DNA from: Trema orientale
Taxonomy: Eukaryota > Streptophyta > Magnoliopsida > Rosales > Cannabaceae
NCBI GenBank assembly: GCA_002914845.1
Contig: JXTC01000156.1
Span: 387,121-451,120 of the forward strand
Direction of reading: 5' to 3'
DNA length: 64,000 nucleotides
Below, piece after piece: positions 1 to 12,270 of the stretch. The notes beneath the pieces were generated by a model. It was not told where the DNA came from and did not search any database. It was given only the letters and a program-made list of their open reading frames with translations. Position 1 is the first letter of the stretch. Every line of letters starts with the position of its first letter. A program made the position numbers and the translations under genes.

Positions 1-722
1 AAATGGTATGGTTTAGCATTTAAATATTTCTTATCACACACTAGGCTCTGTTTCACACAGCTAATTTATTATTATTTTTGTCATAAATAATTCACTAATG
101 GGTTTTGCTTACTTTAAGTTGCACATATGAACAACAAGGATACTGCCCATTAAGAACAAACTAATTAAGTGGTGCTTTATTATTATTTTTTCTCTTTTTT
201 GTTTTTGGGGATTGGCAGGACCTCAAACATTTCCCAACATTGTATATCCATTTGTTGATGTTAGAGATGTAGCTAGTGCACATATTCAAGCATTTGAAGT
301 TGCTTCAGCTAGTGGAAGAAATTCTAAAACTGAAGATGTTGCTCACTTTTATCAGGCTTTGAAGATTTTACAAAAGCTCTACCCTTCTTTGAGCATTCCT
401 GAAAAGTAAGTTAAAATATATATCTAAGCCAAACTGAGCTTGACTTTGTTCTTATTGTAAGCTAACAACCATCTATGCATCAGAGCTTTTCTCTTTCTGT
501 ATTCTCATATTCTGATATATATAATAATTGATAAGTTTTTAAAACAAAAAAAGGATGTGTTTTACATTATTTTGCAGATGTGAAGATAACAAGCCTCTCG
601 AGCCGAAGTACAAAGTATCAGATTCGAAAGCAAAATGTTTTGGAATTAACTTCATCCCTTTGGAAGTGAGTCTGAGGGACACTATTGAAAGCCTCAAGGA
701 GAATGGTCTTTTTAACATCTAG
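1..722 (+). CDS. NADP(H)-dependent reductase R1 (CCR/DFR-like SDR), 3' part only
   Basis: This is the C-terminal part of an extended short-chain dehydrogenase/reductase of the cinnamoyl-CoA-reductase-like group. The window opens on the last 5 bases of exon 4 (1-5, then a GT donor). Exon 5 is 219-405 (starts after an AG at 217-218, encodes PQTFPN and [19 protein letters not shown]) and exon 6 is 578-722 (CEDNKPLEPK ... ESLKENGLFNI, stop TAG). Junction phases match those of the two complete paralogs. The NADP-binding and catalytic parts lie outside the window. One oddity: the usual GRYCL stretch after ASASG is replaced by GRNSKTED and the following residues also differ, in the substrate-pocket half of the protein. 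Exon 6 and its 3' flank recur almost unchanged at 17909-18411. The frame is open throughout, so I treat it as a gene, but the upstream exons cannot be judged. Confidence 0.8.
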
Positions 723-2963
723 TACATGCCGTTGACTCTTATGCTTAGTGAAGTATTTGTAATGGTCAGATTCTATATGACAGAATGTTTGTAATGGTTT
801 TGTTTTAAGCGAAGTTTCTATAAATGTGTATATTTAGATGGACAGATACATTGAAATAACAGTTGAAGAACAGACAGAGTGTCTTTATTTTTATTTTTAT
901 TTTTTTTTTTGAGGGAAGAACCAGACAGAATTGAATAGATGAAAAGCTTTGCAACTCTCTAAATAATGTTAATTTGATGCCATATAATATGGCTCTCTCT
1001 CTCTCTCTCTTTATGGCATCTAATTGGCATGAAACAAAAAAAATTCAGATTTAATGAATTAACATGCAATAGGTTTTCAATATAACACAGTGCACGTTAT
1101 GAAGTAAATTTAGTCGGAACTGTGGTGTCCTTCACGCTGTAACTTTTGTACGACATGTCGTTTTATACAAACACAGTAAACGACATGTTATAGATTATTA
1201 TGTCGTTTACTCTACTAAACTACATATCGTTTATATTAGATTTATCAGTTGTCATTTGTGATTTTGTGATTTCAACGCATGCGGACTGGCCAAATTTCAC
1301 TTCTTATTTTTATTCAAATGTCATTAATTATGGCTTGTCGTTTCTGATCATATATGCTAAAATAGATTGTCGTTTTCTAAAATTTTGTTTCCTAATAATG
1401 TTTCCTTATGATGTTTGGTCTTTTTTTTTTATTTTTAATAAAAGACACGCAATATCCATTTATCCATTTTTTTTATATTCAAATTTCTCTCTCAACTACA
1501 ATAAATGATAATTGTATATGTATTGAAATTTCATGATTGACGACTTACTGTAGAATCAAAATTAAAATGATATATCTTGTCTACTCCATATAAAATATTA
1601 TATGAGTAGCAATGCCAGTGATACAAAAAGCTTGCCCAAAAAGTTTTTGTCAATGATGTTACATTATTTTTCACCATATTTATCTCTCAAAGTCTAAAAT
1701 TATATAGTGTGTATATATATATATATACACACACATCAGTATTTGTGTTTGTGAATTGTTTTGATATTAGTACCAAGACAAACAACAAAATAAAATGAAA
1801 GAAACTGAAATAAATCACCCTCATAAATACTATCGATGGTGGTGACATAGCAACAAAAGCACTTACCTGGAGTCTTAGTTTCTATCAGGTTAGGATTCGA
1901 ATCTCCATAAAAGCGTGTAATAACAGGCGTAGTATTTTATAAATGGCCATCAATGAGTAGACCTTATAAGTCACTTCAGGAATGTGTCCTCTAATAAGGG
2001 GACGTGACCATTGTCATTCCATTTGTGGCGAAAACTGAGTGGGGAGCACGAAGACACCACCGATTCTTTTTTTACATTAAAAAAAAATCACCATCATAAA
2101 TTAGTATCTTCTGATCAGTATGATTATTGTACAATGCAAGTCAACCAATTATAGTGATTTTATAAAGGTTTTGAATACTATTAATGTGTATGTATATATA
2201 TAAAGCTTCTTATTGTCCAATAACTGCTCGCCGGCCAATCACTTGTTTTTCTTATTTGGAGTATTCTTATTGTGTGGCCGAAGGATCGATATGTTTTTAA
2301 TTTTCACTTATATACATAAATATATATATTTAAATATATTTATGTATATTTAAACTTGACGTAATCAATATATGATCAGTACTTAATCTTTGGTTTTTTT
2401 TCTTTGTACGTATCTATTCAGTATTCAACTAGTACATTTTTATGATTCAAAAAAATGCGAAAAATGCCGATGAATATGAATGTAATATTTCTTTTATTTT
2501 TATTTTTATTTTTATTTTTATTTTTTTGGTGTTGAATTGGTAGTAAAAGGGCCCCTTTATCAAATTTATACTTGACATAGTCAAATGAGTTAAGATATAT
2601 AAGATATATATTATTATCAAAAAAAAAAAAGAGTTAAGCTATATATATATTGGTTTGGTTTAAATGGTTATAACAATATTTACCCATGGATGGTTACAAT
2701 AGTTTAAGCCATTAAATCTATATCCTACGGTGGTGATTAGTTTGGTGGTTGGCCAAATACATTTAATGCTGGCCAAAAAAATTTAATGCTATCACTACTT
2801 TTTTAAGTACCGTCACAAAAAAATTATAACCATTGAGAAGTCTTCCATATATATATATCCATAGTCCAATATCAATAGTCCACACTACAAATAAAACTCG
2901 TGTTAACAAGCCGGAAAAAAAAAAAAACAAAAGTCCCCGCTAGTCCTAGGCAGTGAATAGAGA
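723..2963. other. Intergenic region between R1 and R2
   Basis: No coding region is convincing here. The first 400 bases are the R1 3' flank, duplicated at 18002-18411, with a short CT run near 1000. From about 1145 to 1380 the motif GTCGTTT and its complement recur (for example ACGACATGTCGTTTT at about 1151), as in other intergenic parts of this cluster. Further on are an AT microsatellite (about 1712-1728), a possible SINE (see separate entry), a TTTTA repeat (about 2489-2526), and an AT-rich promoter region for R2. The small open frame at 1200-1508 is low-complexity and not supported. Confidence 0.6.
1825..2090 (+). repeat. Possible tRNA-derived SINE-like repeat
   Basis: A stretch with GGATTCGAATCTCC (about 1893-1906) resembles the RNA polymerase III B box of tRNA-derived SINEs. 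It lies about 45 bases after a loose A-box-like segment (TAGCAACAAAAGC, about 1848) and is followed some 180 bases later by T-rich and A-rich runs. Only the B box is a good match; no target duplication was identified. Confidence 0.3.
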
Positions 2964-5152
2964 ATGAGCGGAGTAAGAAAGGTGGTATGTGTAACAGGAG
3001 GTTCAGGTTACATAGCTTCATGGCTGGTGAAGCTCTTACTACAATGTGGATACACTGTCAAAGCCTCTGTTCGTGACCTAAGTTATTAGTTCTCTTTATC
3101 TGTTCCAAACAAATTCCAGGTTTTTATTTGTGTTTTCTTTTTTGGTACCAAAAACAAATATATATATATATAATAAATATCCCATAATCTCATTCTATAA
3201 GCAATCTCTCATTCTTTGAACTCCTGTTTGATCTGAAGATGATCCAAAGAAAACAGAACACTTGCTTGCACTAGATGGAGCTAAAGAAAGACTTCATTTG
3301 TTCGAAGCAAGTTTATTGGAAGAAGGGTCTTTTGATTCTGCTATCCATGGTTGTGATGGTGTTTTTCACACCGCATCTCCTGCAATTCTTTCGGCCACTG
3401 ATCCACAGGTAGACAGATTCCCATATCCTAATACCTTAGATAAGTGCTTGATAGGTTTTCCTTTAGGCAAAACAACTCTGTTTTACATTTATCTAACACA
3501 CAGAATCGAATGATTGATTCTTGAGTTTGCAACATTTCAGGCGGAAATAATCGACCCGGCAGTAAAGGGAACACTAAGTGTCCTCAGATCGTGCGCAAAA
3601 GTTCCTTCGATAAAGAGAGTGGTTATAACATCTTCTATGGCTACAGTTATATACAATGGAAAAACTTTAACCCCTGATGTGGAAGTTGATGAGACATGGA
3701 TTTCTGATCCAGTTATTTGTGAGAATTTGAAGGTATAATACATGTATGCTCTTAAGTTATTGCGTTTACTAAAACCGTTTGTATTAATCTTCCAGTGTTC
3801 AAGATGTCTCCGTTGTCGCCATGTCTTCTCTACAGTGTTAAGCTTCTGCTAACTCCTCTTTTCTTTTTTCTTCTTTCCCCCATCTTTTCCTTGTATCTCT
3901 TCTTTTTAGTCGTACGTTTATGTGCTTGAGTTTTTATGAAACACATATTGGTGTAAATAACTAAGTTTAAGTATTGAAGTTATTGAAATTGTTGCTTTCT
4001 ATTGTCTGCTGATACAAATGAAGAACCAATAGTATTATGCACATTTAAGATTTGCTTAAATGAATCAATTTAGAACGAATTTAATATTCTCTATGAAACA
4101 AATACAACTTTCCTTTCGATTATTATGCTACTTTTGGCCAAGGTCTCACGTCTCTTGTTCAAAAATTTTCTCAAAGTCTGCAATATTAGAGAGAAATAGA
4201 ATATATATGGGATTCTTTTTATGGTCTGTCTAATATTCTTTTTTGCAGCACTATTATGCGGTTTCAAAAACTCTAGCTGAGAATGTTGCTTGGAAATTTG
4301 CAAAAGAAAATGGGATTGATTTGGTCACCGTTCATCCAGGAGTTGTAATTGGTCCTCTCTTACAGCCAACTGTTAATGGCAGTGTGAAGCTGATTCTCAA
4401 TCAAATTAATGGTGTGGTTTCGCAATTAATTAGTCCTTGTCACACTAGCTACCTCACAGAATGTGGTTTACAAGGCTAATTATGACTTTCAGTCATAATA
4501 TAATTTAATAACTTAAATCAAGATGCATACGGTTTTCCTCAACTAATTGATGGCCGGTAGAAACTGATTTTTGTGCTTGTTTCTTATGTAGTATTTTGAT
4601 TTAAGCACATGAAATTCTGTTTCCCTTTTGAGTGCAGGACCCCAAACGTTTCCCAATAGAGTTTATACATTTGTTGATGTTAGAGATGTTGCTAATGTAC
4701 ATATTCAAGCATTTGAAGTAGCATCAGCTAGTGGAAGATATTGTCTAGCTGGAAATGTTGCACACATTTCTGAGATTATAAAGATTTTACATGAGCTCTA
4801 CCCTACTTTGAGCTTTCCTGAAAAGTAAGTTCAGTTGATCATTGTCAAATTATTCCGAGCCACTATTTGGTTAGGCTTAATTGCTTTTCTTATTATATAA
4901 CTGCACAGAGTTTCTTCTTTTTCTGTTCTTGTATATACAGAGGCTTTATAATACTAGATCACGAAAAAATCTTTTAAGGACTAAAAATGGAATTCATTGT
5001 TTGGCAGATGTGAAGATGACAAGCCTCTCACGCCAAAGCATCGAGTATCAAACGAGAAAGCAAAAGGTTTGGGAATCAGCTTCATCCCTTTGGAAGTGAG
5101 TTTGAGAGACACTGTAGAAAGCCTGAAGGAGAAAGGTTTCTTAACATCTTAA
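2964..5152 (+). CDS. NADP(H)-dependent reductase R2, phenylacetaldehyde reductase/CCR-like, complete
   Basis: Six exons with GT-AG junctions: 2964-3081, 3239-3408, 3541-3732, 4249-4411, 4638-4824, 5008-5152, together 975 bases, predicting 324 residues. The N-terminus carries the Rossmann dinucleotide motif [13 protein letters not shown] (about residues 10-22) followed by [13 protein letters not shown], the NADP-specific arginine region. The catalytic triad is visible as TSS (Ser127/128) and YAVSK (Tyr163, Lys167). The lignin CCR signature NWYCYGK is absent, so this is a CCR-like/phenylacetaldehyde- or cinnamyl-aldehyde-reductase-like enzyme, expected in the cytosol, reducing an aldehyde or related carbonyl with NADPH. 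The substrate cannot be set from sequence. It lies between R1 and a reductase relic, all on +. Length is normal for the family. Start chosen because it opens directly onto the beta-strand before the glycine motif, as in R3. Confidence 0.9.
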
Positions 5153-5497
5153 ATATGCCATTGACAGCTATACTTAATAAAGAATTTGTACAGTTTGATT
5201 GTAACTTGTTTTGGTTCTTGATCTCATGTATTTCAAAGCCGGAAGACAAATTATCAGTTTACTGAGCTGTATGTAAACATTTGTACCTCTGAAATTTGCT
5301 CTCAAATATCTACTTGTGACCAAGTGTAACCATTAATCTATACTGCTTATCAGGGTAAATGATAGGAAAAGTGAATGGAATTTCTTTTTTATTGTCTAAG
5401 TGGCATGAAATAAATGGAGAAATTCATTAAGGAACAGGGTAATAGTCCAAAGTAACTGTGTTATTAATTAGACTCGATGTTATGCTCCATATATAGC
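5153..5497. other. 3' flank of R2
   Basis: Non-coding flank carrying AATAAAGAA-like polyadenylation context near 5176. It is colinear with the flank of the reductase pseudogene at 26116-26530, which shows that gene and flank were duplicated as one block. Confidence 0.6.
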
Positions 5498-7147
5498 TGA
5501 TAACTCTATAAAAATGGAGTTAATTGTGTTTTTTATTTATTAAAAATGTGTGTCCTAGAGTAATTTTAATATAGATTTTAAGTAATTTAAGTTGTTTTAT
5601 TTTATTTTAATTTAGGTTTAGTTTTGTTTAATTTTATGTTATTTTATTAGGTTTAGGTGTTTTAATTTAATTAGTTTAAGTTAATTTAATTTGAAATAGA
5701 TGTTCATTAGATTTATGTTTTTGATTTAATTTAATTTTGATTTGATAGAAAAGAAGAAAAGAGAGAAAAAAAAAAAAGAAGATAAAATCCGGATTAAAGC
5801 TTAGCCCTTGGATCAAGTGGACTGACGGTTCGGATTAGAGAGTGTAGCATACTCGCAGAGGTCGAGAGTGGGGGAGGAAACATAGGGGACAGGTAGGTCC
5901 CACATGTAAGAAGGACTTGTCTAATCTAGTGCTTCTCGGCGAATGTACACCTGGCTTCTTCTTCCAACAAGACATCGCCACATCACTGGTCAAAGTCACG
6001 TCTTGGTTCAGCCAATGAAAAGTTAGATTCATGCTGAGCTCACTCTTTCGTGCCGCATAGGATTAAACGCTTATTGCCAGATTTTGCATAAGAAACGTGA
6101 GGAGTAAGAGAGAGAAAGAGGAAGTAAATTGTAAACTGACACGTCACATAGCCAATCATATTTGAGCATAGGAATCCGTGAATGATTAAGAAACACCCTC
6201 TTTTTAGCTATAAAAGGACTACGGGACAGAGAAAAAAATACAGAATTCTAGAGTGAGAAACACAGTAGTCCAGAGAGAGAAAGCCTGTGGGAGATAGAGC
6301 AGTGGAGTGGAGCCTCTTCAACTGCGATTTCTCTAGTTTGATTTTATTTTCAGTTTTAGAATTTTATTTTCTTTAGGATGTTTACATTTAATATTTTTGT
6401 TTTCCTTAGTTTAATTATGTTCTAGATTTCTTTTCTAGGGCTATGATGTAGCCTAACTATGGTGTTTTAATATTTTTCTTTCAATTTAGTCCATGAATTA
6501 TTTTTCCTAGTTGAGTTTTCAATTATATTCTTAATGCTTCTATTTAATTGGCCACTAAATAGATGATTTGTTAATCATAATGAAACAGGAAAGAGATTTA
6601 TGTGTCTAGTTCGTTGAATTGAAAGCCATAAATTACATATAAAATAGGTATATATTTACATGGTTTATGTAGTCGCTATATGAGTTTTCATAAATCTTAA
6701 TGAATTCTTAATTAGTTTAATTCACATAGGAATATAGTGAATTGGTAATTAAGGGTATTTTTGCTTGAACTCGGGAGAGAATAGTGAATAAATTAGGGAA
6801 TCTCGACTATCAACTAGGGAGATAATTTTAGGCTACAGAGATTGAGATATTTAGAATGGATTAGTTATGGTGAAATCGGACATCCTAGGTTTATTTTCAT
6901 TGATTTAAACCCTGCTTAATTTTTGTTCTACGCTCTCTTTATTTTAATTTTATTTTCGTTATTTTAATTACTTTTAGTTTATTTTTAGTTTTCATTTAAT
7001 TTAATTTTTTTAGTCGATTAATTCAAATAAAGTTAGGATTAGCATAATTTCAGTAATTAGTAAAACAACAGTCTTCGTGGGACGATACTCGATACTTTCT
7101 ATTATATTACTTGTTACGATTTTGTGCGCTTGCAAATTTCCACAACA
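5498..7147 (+). mobile_element. Solo LTR (1650 bp) with 5-bp target duplication
   Basis: The element begins TGATAACTC, ends CCACAACA, and is flanked by the direct repeat ATAGC (5493-5497 and 7148-7152). The duplicated flank at about 26514-26530 reads straight through as CCATATATAGCATTATC, which is the uninserted site, so the ends are certain. No gag-pol coding sequence lies inside, so this is a single LTR left by recombination. A TATAAAAG box at 6209-6216 followed by GA-rich sequence fits the U3/R border. A related element with the same start occurs at 15313-16312. The orientation is inferred from the TATA box. Confidence 0.88.
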
Positions 7148-7262
7148 ATAGCATTATCATTTTCTAAGAGAGCTCTAACTGATGACATCTTTATAGTTTA
7201 TTCTGATATAATCTTTTTAGCATTGTTGACTAAGCTTGTAAAATATATGAATATGCAACTTA

Positions 7263-7691
7263 GGCTATGTTTGGTAGAGAGGAAAGAAAGTAGGAGGGAA
7301 GAAAAAATTAGGAGGGAAAGAAAATGTGTAGGATGGAAAGGAAAGTGTCTTTTTTCTATTGTTGTTTGGTATGTAGGAAGGAAAGAAAACTAGTATATTT
7401 TAAAATGACTGTTTTGCCATTTTTATTAAAATTTTAAAAGTAATATACGAGGTTAATTTGATAAATTCACTTTAAAACATGAGTAAAAAAATTTTTCTTC
7501 CCCCTTTTCTCTCCATTTTTAGGAGAAAAATATTTGAGTGGGTCCCACCACTTTTTTCCCTCCCCTTTTCCCTCCCTTTTTCTCTTCTCTTCCCTTTTCA
7601 CTTCTACTAAACAACCCAAATTTTTATTTCCCTCCACTTTTCCATCAAAACTTTTCTTTCCTCTCCCTTTTCCTTCCTACCAAACATAGCC
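7263..7691. mobile_element. PIF/Harbinger-type (Tourist-like) MITE
   Basis: A 429-bp element with inverted ends GGCTATGTTTGGTAG / CTACCAAACATAGCC and a TTA target duplication (7260-7262, 7692-7694). The duplicated locus at about 26631-26640 has a single CTTAAAG, the empty site. Purine-rich left arm and pyrimidine-rich right arm form a long imperfect inverted repeat. The TTA duplication is the hallmark of PIF/Harbinger elements. The open frame 7124-7393 that overlaps it is spurious. Confidence 0.88.
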
Positions 7692-7899
7692 TTAAAGTCT
7701 GATTTGCGCTGAATTTCAACACTTACTGGCTTCACTGTACCATGATAAATTTTTTGACTCAGACAGCCGAATAAAGTGGTTTAGAAAACATACCAAGAGC
7801 CAATCTTAGTGATCCTTCACTGAGGAGTTTCTAAAACTTTGGATCAATAAGCCGAAGACCAATCATAACTATATACTAATAGTCACATAGCTTCAGGCA
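7692..7899. repeat. Conserved reductase-downstream block
   Basis: This block, containing AGCCAATCTTAGTGATCC and TTTGGATCAATAAGC, recurs at about 26640-26840, 57160-57300, 61440-61620 and 62630-62760, always downstream of a reductase gene or relic. It marks duplication boundaries; no function is apparent. Confidence 0.6.
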
Positions 7900-8317
7900 A
7901 TGAATAGAGCAGATGAACGAAGAAGAAAGGTGGTATGTGGAACTGGAGCTTCAGGTTACATAGCTTAACGGTTGGTAAAGCTCTTTCTACAAGGTGGATG
8001 CACAGTCAAAGCCCCTGTTCGTGACCTAATCCTAATTTAGTTCTCTGCTTTATTCATTCCAAACAAATTCCGGGTTTTTATTTTTATTTGGTACCAAAAC
8101 ATTATATATAAATCCAATAGTCTCATTATGTAAGCAATCTCTCATACTTTGAACTCCTATTTGATCTGAAGATGATCCAAAGAAAACAGAACATTACTTG
8201 CACTAGATGGAGCTAAAGAAAGGCTACATTTGTTCCAAGCAAGTTTACTGGAAAAAGGGTCTTTCGATTCTGCAATCATTGGTTATAATGTGAACACACA
8301 ACATCTCCTGCAATTCT
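7900..8317 (+). pseudogene. Reductase relic (exons 1 and 2)
   Basis: Exon 1 (from ATG at 7900) reads MNRADERRRKVVCGTGASGY then IA and a TAA at 7966-7968, where paralogs have TCA (Ser). Exon 2 starts near 8172 (DDPKKTEH) and shows a small deletion that shifts the frame in the ALDGA stretch and lesions in the [11 protein letters not shown] region. The copy is cut off at 8317 by a copia-type LTR; exons 3-6 are not found downstream. It is clearly dead. Confidence 0.85.
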
Positions 8318-8906
8318 TGTTGGACTATTTTTGTATGGTCTAGAATATTTATTGGCTACTCACTAAAATGTAAGAAATTGAAGCATATTAAAGACAACAC
8401 GTATAATTGTTGGTATATAGTATTATATGTAGACCATAATAAGATAGGCATTAACTATCTAACTAATTCGAGGCCCTATGAAATCCATCTCTTTGCTAAC
8501 TTTGATTAGCCTATTGGGCCAAAGTTCTCATCTAAAGAAGCACACATAATAAGACCCACGAAAGCCATTCTGTTATATTAAGGGATATTGCTAGAAACTA
8601 TGTATGGCTAGTGTGTGTAGTGCATGTGTTGGAATGAGGAGGACTGCTAAAGTAAAGGGATGAGAACCATGATCAATATCTAGCACTTGTCTTGTTGATC
8701 TTTTAGGTTGTTCCTAAAGATGAAGACTACAAACCCACGGAAAGCTTATGAGATAGTATCTACTCATTCTAATATATTTGATATACTCAAATTGCGATGG
8801 TAATCATTTATGGTTTGCTTAATCTTTTGATGAGCTATATGTTGTGATTATTAATTAATGATTTGTATTGACAAATTGAGCTCATCATATTTTATTTAAT
8901 CTAACA
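8318..8906 (+). mobile_element. Ty1/copia-type LTR with adjoining primer-binding site
   Basis: A 589-bp segment starts TGTTGGAC and ends ATCTAACA. It is followed at 8908-8922 by TTGGTATTAAGACCC, which resembles the initiator-tRNA-Met primer-binding site (TTGGTATCAGAGCC) of copia elements. No coding interior follows; the sequence passes into unrelated repeats. It is therefore the 5' remnant of a copia element that truncated the reductase relic. Confidence 0.65.
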
Positions 8907-8921
8907 ATTGGTATTAAGACC

Positions 8922-9217
8922 CACTGCTACAGAAAACGTCTTCCATGTCACATATAAGGCGACATAGTAGAAAAATCATATCGCTCCATAAGCAACGTGG
9001 AAACGGGTGATATGATTGCCCCATGTCAGGCCTACCATGTCACTTTTATAAAAAACGACGTGGTATACTGACTTACCACGTCGCTTGTTTAGAAGTTTTA
9101 AAGCTTGATTTCAAAAGTTTTAAAGCCATTTGAAGCCAAATAAATGCCATTAAAGGAAATAAAATAAAATTTGGAGCAAAACGTATCAAGAATCGTCGAA
9201 ACGGAGTATCGGAGGCT
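8922..9217. mobile_element. Possible CACTA-type terminus with subterminal repeats
   Basis: The sequence begins CACTGCTACAGAAAACG, close to the CACTACAAGAAA ends of plant CACTA elements, and the next 170 bases repeat short ACGTGG/CCATGTC/GACATG units on both strands, like the subterminal regions of such elements. The other end was not found. Confidence 0.35.
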
Positions 9218-9222
9218 AAGAT

Positions 9223-12200
9223 TGTGGCGCCTGAGATTCTCACATGCATACTAAGCTAATAATAAACATGTTTTAATTGCATATTAGGCATCTAGAATTC
9301 ATTAATACCACTTTCATAGTAACATGCTCATTTATTATGTTATGTGCATTTACATAAATGTTATTACACTAATAATTGTCGAAATATCCCGATGCAAGAT
9401 AAAGGCTCAATACCCTCAGAAAGAGAGCTCGGTGTGCTAAAAGAACAAAGAATATAATTATGAAAGTAATACTTTGTGCACATGCATTAAGATCGTACTT
9501 GTTGATAACTTGGTCAAATAGTAATTTTTCAGTAAAATACAATTTTCACGTATTTAGAGTCGAATTCACTGTGTGTTTAACACGTCAGATAGCTTTAATT
9601 CAATGTCTAGGACTCATTTATAGTATTGTAATTGTCGGCTCTAGGTAAGCATGATGTGGCATTCACGACACTGATTTGTATTTTATTGCACTAAGCTAGC
9701 TTAGATTCAGCTTAATTGCGTAATATCATTTTTGTGCATTCTAATTATTAAGTGCTAATACTATATTTGCATTATTAATTGGAGTCTAATTGACTTATTT
9801 TTATATTTAATGATTCGTTATGGGGCTAGGTTCCATCAGATTACAATAAGGTTGGTTATATGGCATCATAAGTCAAAGTATGACTATATTTCACTTTCTA
9901 AGCTAGGATTTACCAACTTTGGTTACACTTGGGTTTATAGGAGTAACCAGTAATGTGATGACTATGCTAAGGATGTTTTAGAATTGGACACATAGAAAGT
10001 AATGCGCAAAATACCCAAAATACCCCTTAGAAATTAAGTTATGCCTTTTCTTAGCCATTAAGTGTTGATTTTTGACCAAATCTGGTCATTTTCTTTCTCT
10101 TTCTCTCCAGCCATAACCTAAACCTCTTTAGTTCCTTTTTAGGCTTCTCTTAACTTCCTTCGACCATTTTCAAGAGTTTTCAAGTGGTAGAACTCAAATT
10201 GGAGCTCTCAAAAGCAGGATAGACTAAAACTAGTCAAGGTAATTCTACTAGTTCTTCTTTCTAAGTCTTGTCCTTTAATTTCAATTCTCTACTTGTTCCT
10301 ACTTAAATAATCGTTTCTTCAGGTCCTCTTGAGTCCAAAAATCTATTTCTAAGCCTTGAGAATCAATTTGGTGGAGATAGAAGGTAAAAAATCTAGCGAA
10401 GACTCAAACTAGTCAAGGTAAGGTTTAGGTGGGATTTTGAATTAGTAGTGAATTTCTTTTATTTTAGCTCTTAAACCAAAGCTATTATTTGATGAATAAT
10501 GGTCCTAGGAACCTTTATATATTGCTGGAATTATAAAATTTAAGTGGAGGATTAAAATTAGTCCTGAATCCCTAAAGTTTGCTATTTATGAAGTTAAGTA
10601 TTTTCATGTGTAGTAGATTAAATTTTCTACATTAGTAATCCAATTTCTTAAACTTGGAGCGTATATTTTATTGATTCTATTATGTATTACACTCATTTGG
10701 TAGCTTGTTATAATGAAATACAAGTATAAAAGTGGTTCTAAACTTGTTTAAACCGAAAAAGAGTTCAAGTGTACTTATGTTATTCTAAGTAGTTTTCTTT
10801 GATGTGTATATGTGGGAATTGACTTGTAAAATGTTATTGCAGGTTTAAAACCATGATTTAATCATGTGGGAATGTCCTAAAACTAGGGGAGGTGCTGTCT
10901 AAATAATTTTAAAATAAAATGGCACCATTTAAGGGCAAATGGACTAGTTTTTACGAAATTATGTGCCATTCTGGATCATGTTTGTACTAATGAACTAACA
11001 TTCATATTTTCGATACTTTTAAACAGGTTTTAATGCTAGTTATTGACTACTTCATATTTTTGATACTTTTAAACAAGTTTTAATGCTAGTTATTGACTAC
11101 TAAGTATCTTAAGTGATTTGTATACTTTCGAGTCATTTTATGATCAAGTTTCCTAAATTGGTAAAAGTTGTGATTTCGGTCTTGTTCAAGTATTTTATTG
11201 CATTCTCTTTGCAAAATGTGCATTTTGAATAACAGTAATTTATGACAGGTGATTAGCATACTAGTCTCTAGAGGATATTGACCCTTTCCACTATCAATTT
11301 CTATTCAGAATATGAGGTAAGTAAAGACTTACAACTGCATCACAAGAATTATATAGAAGATGTCATTATGTGAAACTTACTCATTCTTGAAAGTTATGAA
11401 ATGGTATGTGCATGGCATGTCTTGCATGCAAATTGAGAATTTTACTACAGAGTATTTAAAAGTGAGTACCATTGTACCAATTTTATAAGATAAGTTTTAA
11501 TAGCAATTGCTAGTCTGTCGGAGCTGGATAAGTAAGTCTGTTGATGCAGACTCTCCCGTTGAAGCAAGACTTGTGGATCTTATGATGTGTCTCGTTGAAG
11601 CGGGACAATATTAACGCGGTGTGGGATACCCCTTTGACGAGGGAAGGAGTTTTCAAAAAACCTCACACGACGGTCGCACCTTATTTTTACTCTTGGCCAG
11701 AGTTTCCGCCCAATGTTATCATGGCCTATCGACTTACGGGACTAACAATTTGCTAAGGAGCATAACTATGAATATTTTTAAAGAAAATGCATATACCCAA
11801 ATATTTAAGAAAGAAAAGGGTACAATGAGGAGTTTATAAGATTTTAAAGCATACATAAAAGCATGCATAGTTTTTACTTATTGAGCTTTATAGCTCATTC
11901 TAATCTTGTGATGCAGATGAGGAGACATATTTTAGTGTTGACTAGCTGGTTGTCTGGCTTGCCTTTTGTCGCCGTGATCATACATATGTGGACGAGGTTA
12001 ACTTGTGGGCGACGTTTTTGTTTTGAAATATTTTGGTGTAATATAAATACTACTGCTGATGGTAAAATTGACTGATGAAAATATGTTTTGTTTGTACATT
12101 TTGTAAGGACACTTCTAGCAACCTCGTAGTTGCTTTGTCCAAATTTTTTTTTCAGAAAGTTCAATTTTGCCTACTTTTTTATAAAACTAAAGATATGGTT

Positions 12201-12270
12201 TAAGTAAGAATAATATTTCATATATAGTTTGGCTCTATATGATAATATGGTTAAACTAGGGAGTATTACA
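9223..12270 (+). mobile_element. Large solo LTR (3048 bp), Ty3/gypsy-like
   Basis: The element starts TGTGGCGCCTGAG, ends GGGAGTATTACA, and is flanked by the direct repeat AAGAT (9218-9222, 12271-12275). No retroelement protein is encoded inside, so it is most simply one long LTR. Internal phrases such as CTCGTTGAAGCGGGAC (about 11590) and TTATTGAGCTTTATAGCTCA (about 11879) resemble long LTRs of plant gypsy elements. A 50-bp direct duplication lies at 11001-11100. The family assignment is tentative; the boundaries are not. Confidence 0.75.
11001..11100. repeat. Tandem duplication, 2 x 50 bp
   Basis: Two adjacent copies of a 50-base unit (each containing TTTTAATGCTAGTTATTGAC) differ at two positions. 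It lies inside the large solo LTR. Confidence 0.85.

Noticed and set aside
1200..1508. 102-codon open frame
   Set aside because: AT-rich, low-complexity, in a repeat-bearing intergenic region, no domain and no splice or promoter context.
2964..5152. R2 and R3 as true lignin cinnamoyl-CoA reductases
   Set aside because: The NWYCYGK signature is replaced by HYYAVSK or LWYMLSK, which fits the CCR-like/aldehyde-reductase branch.
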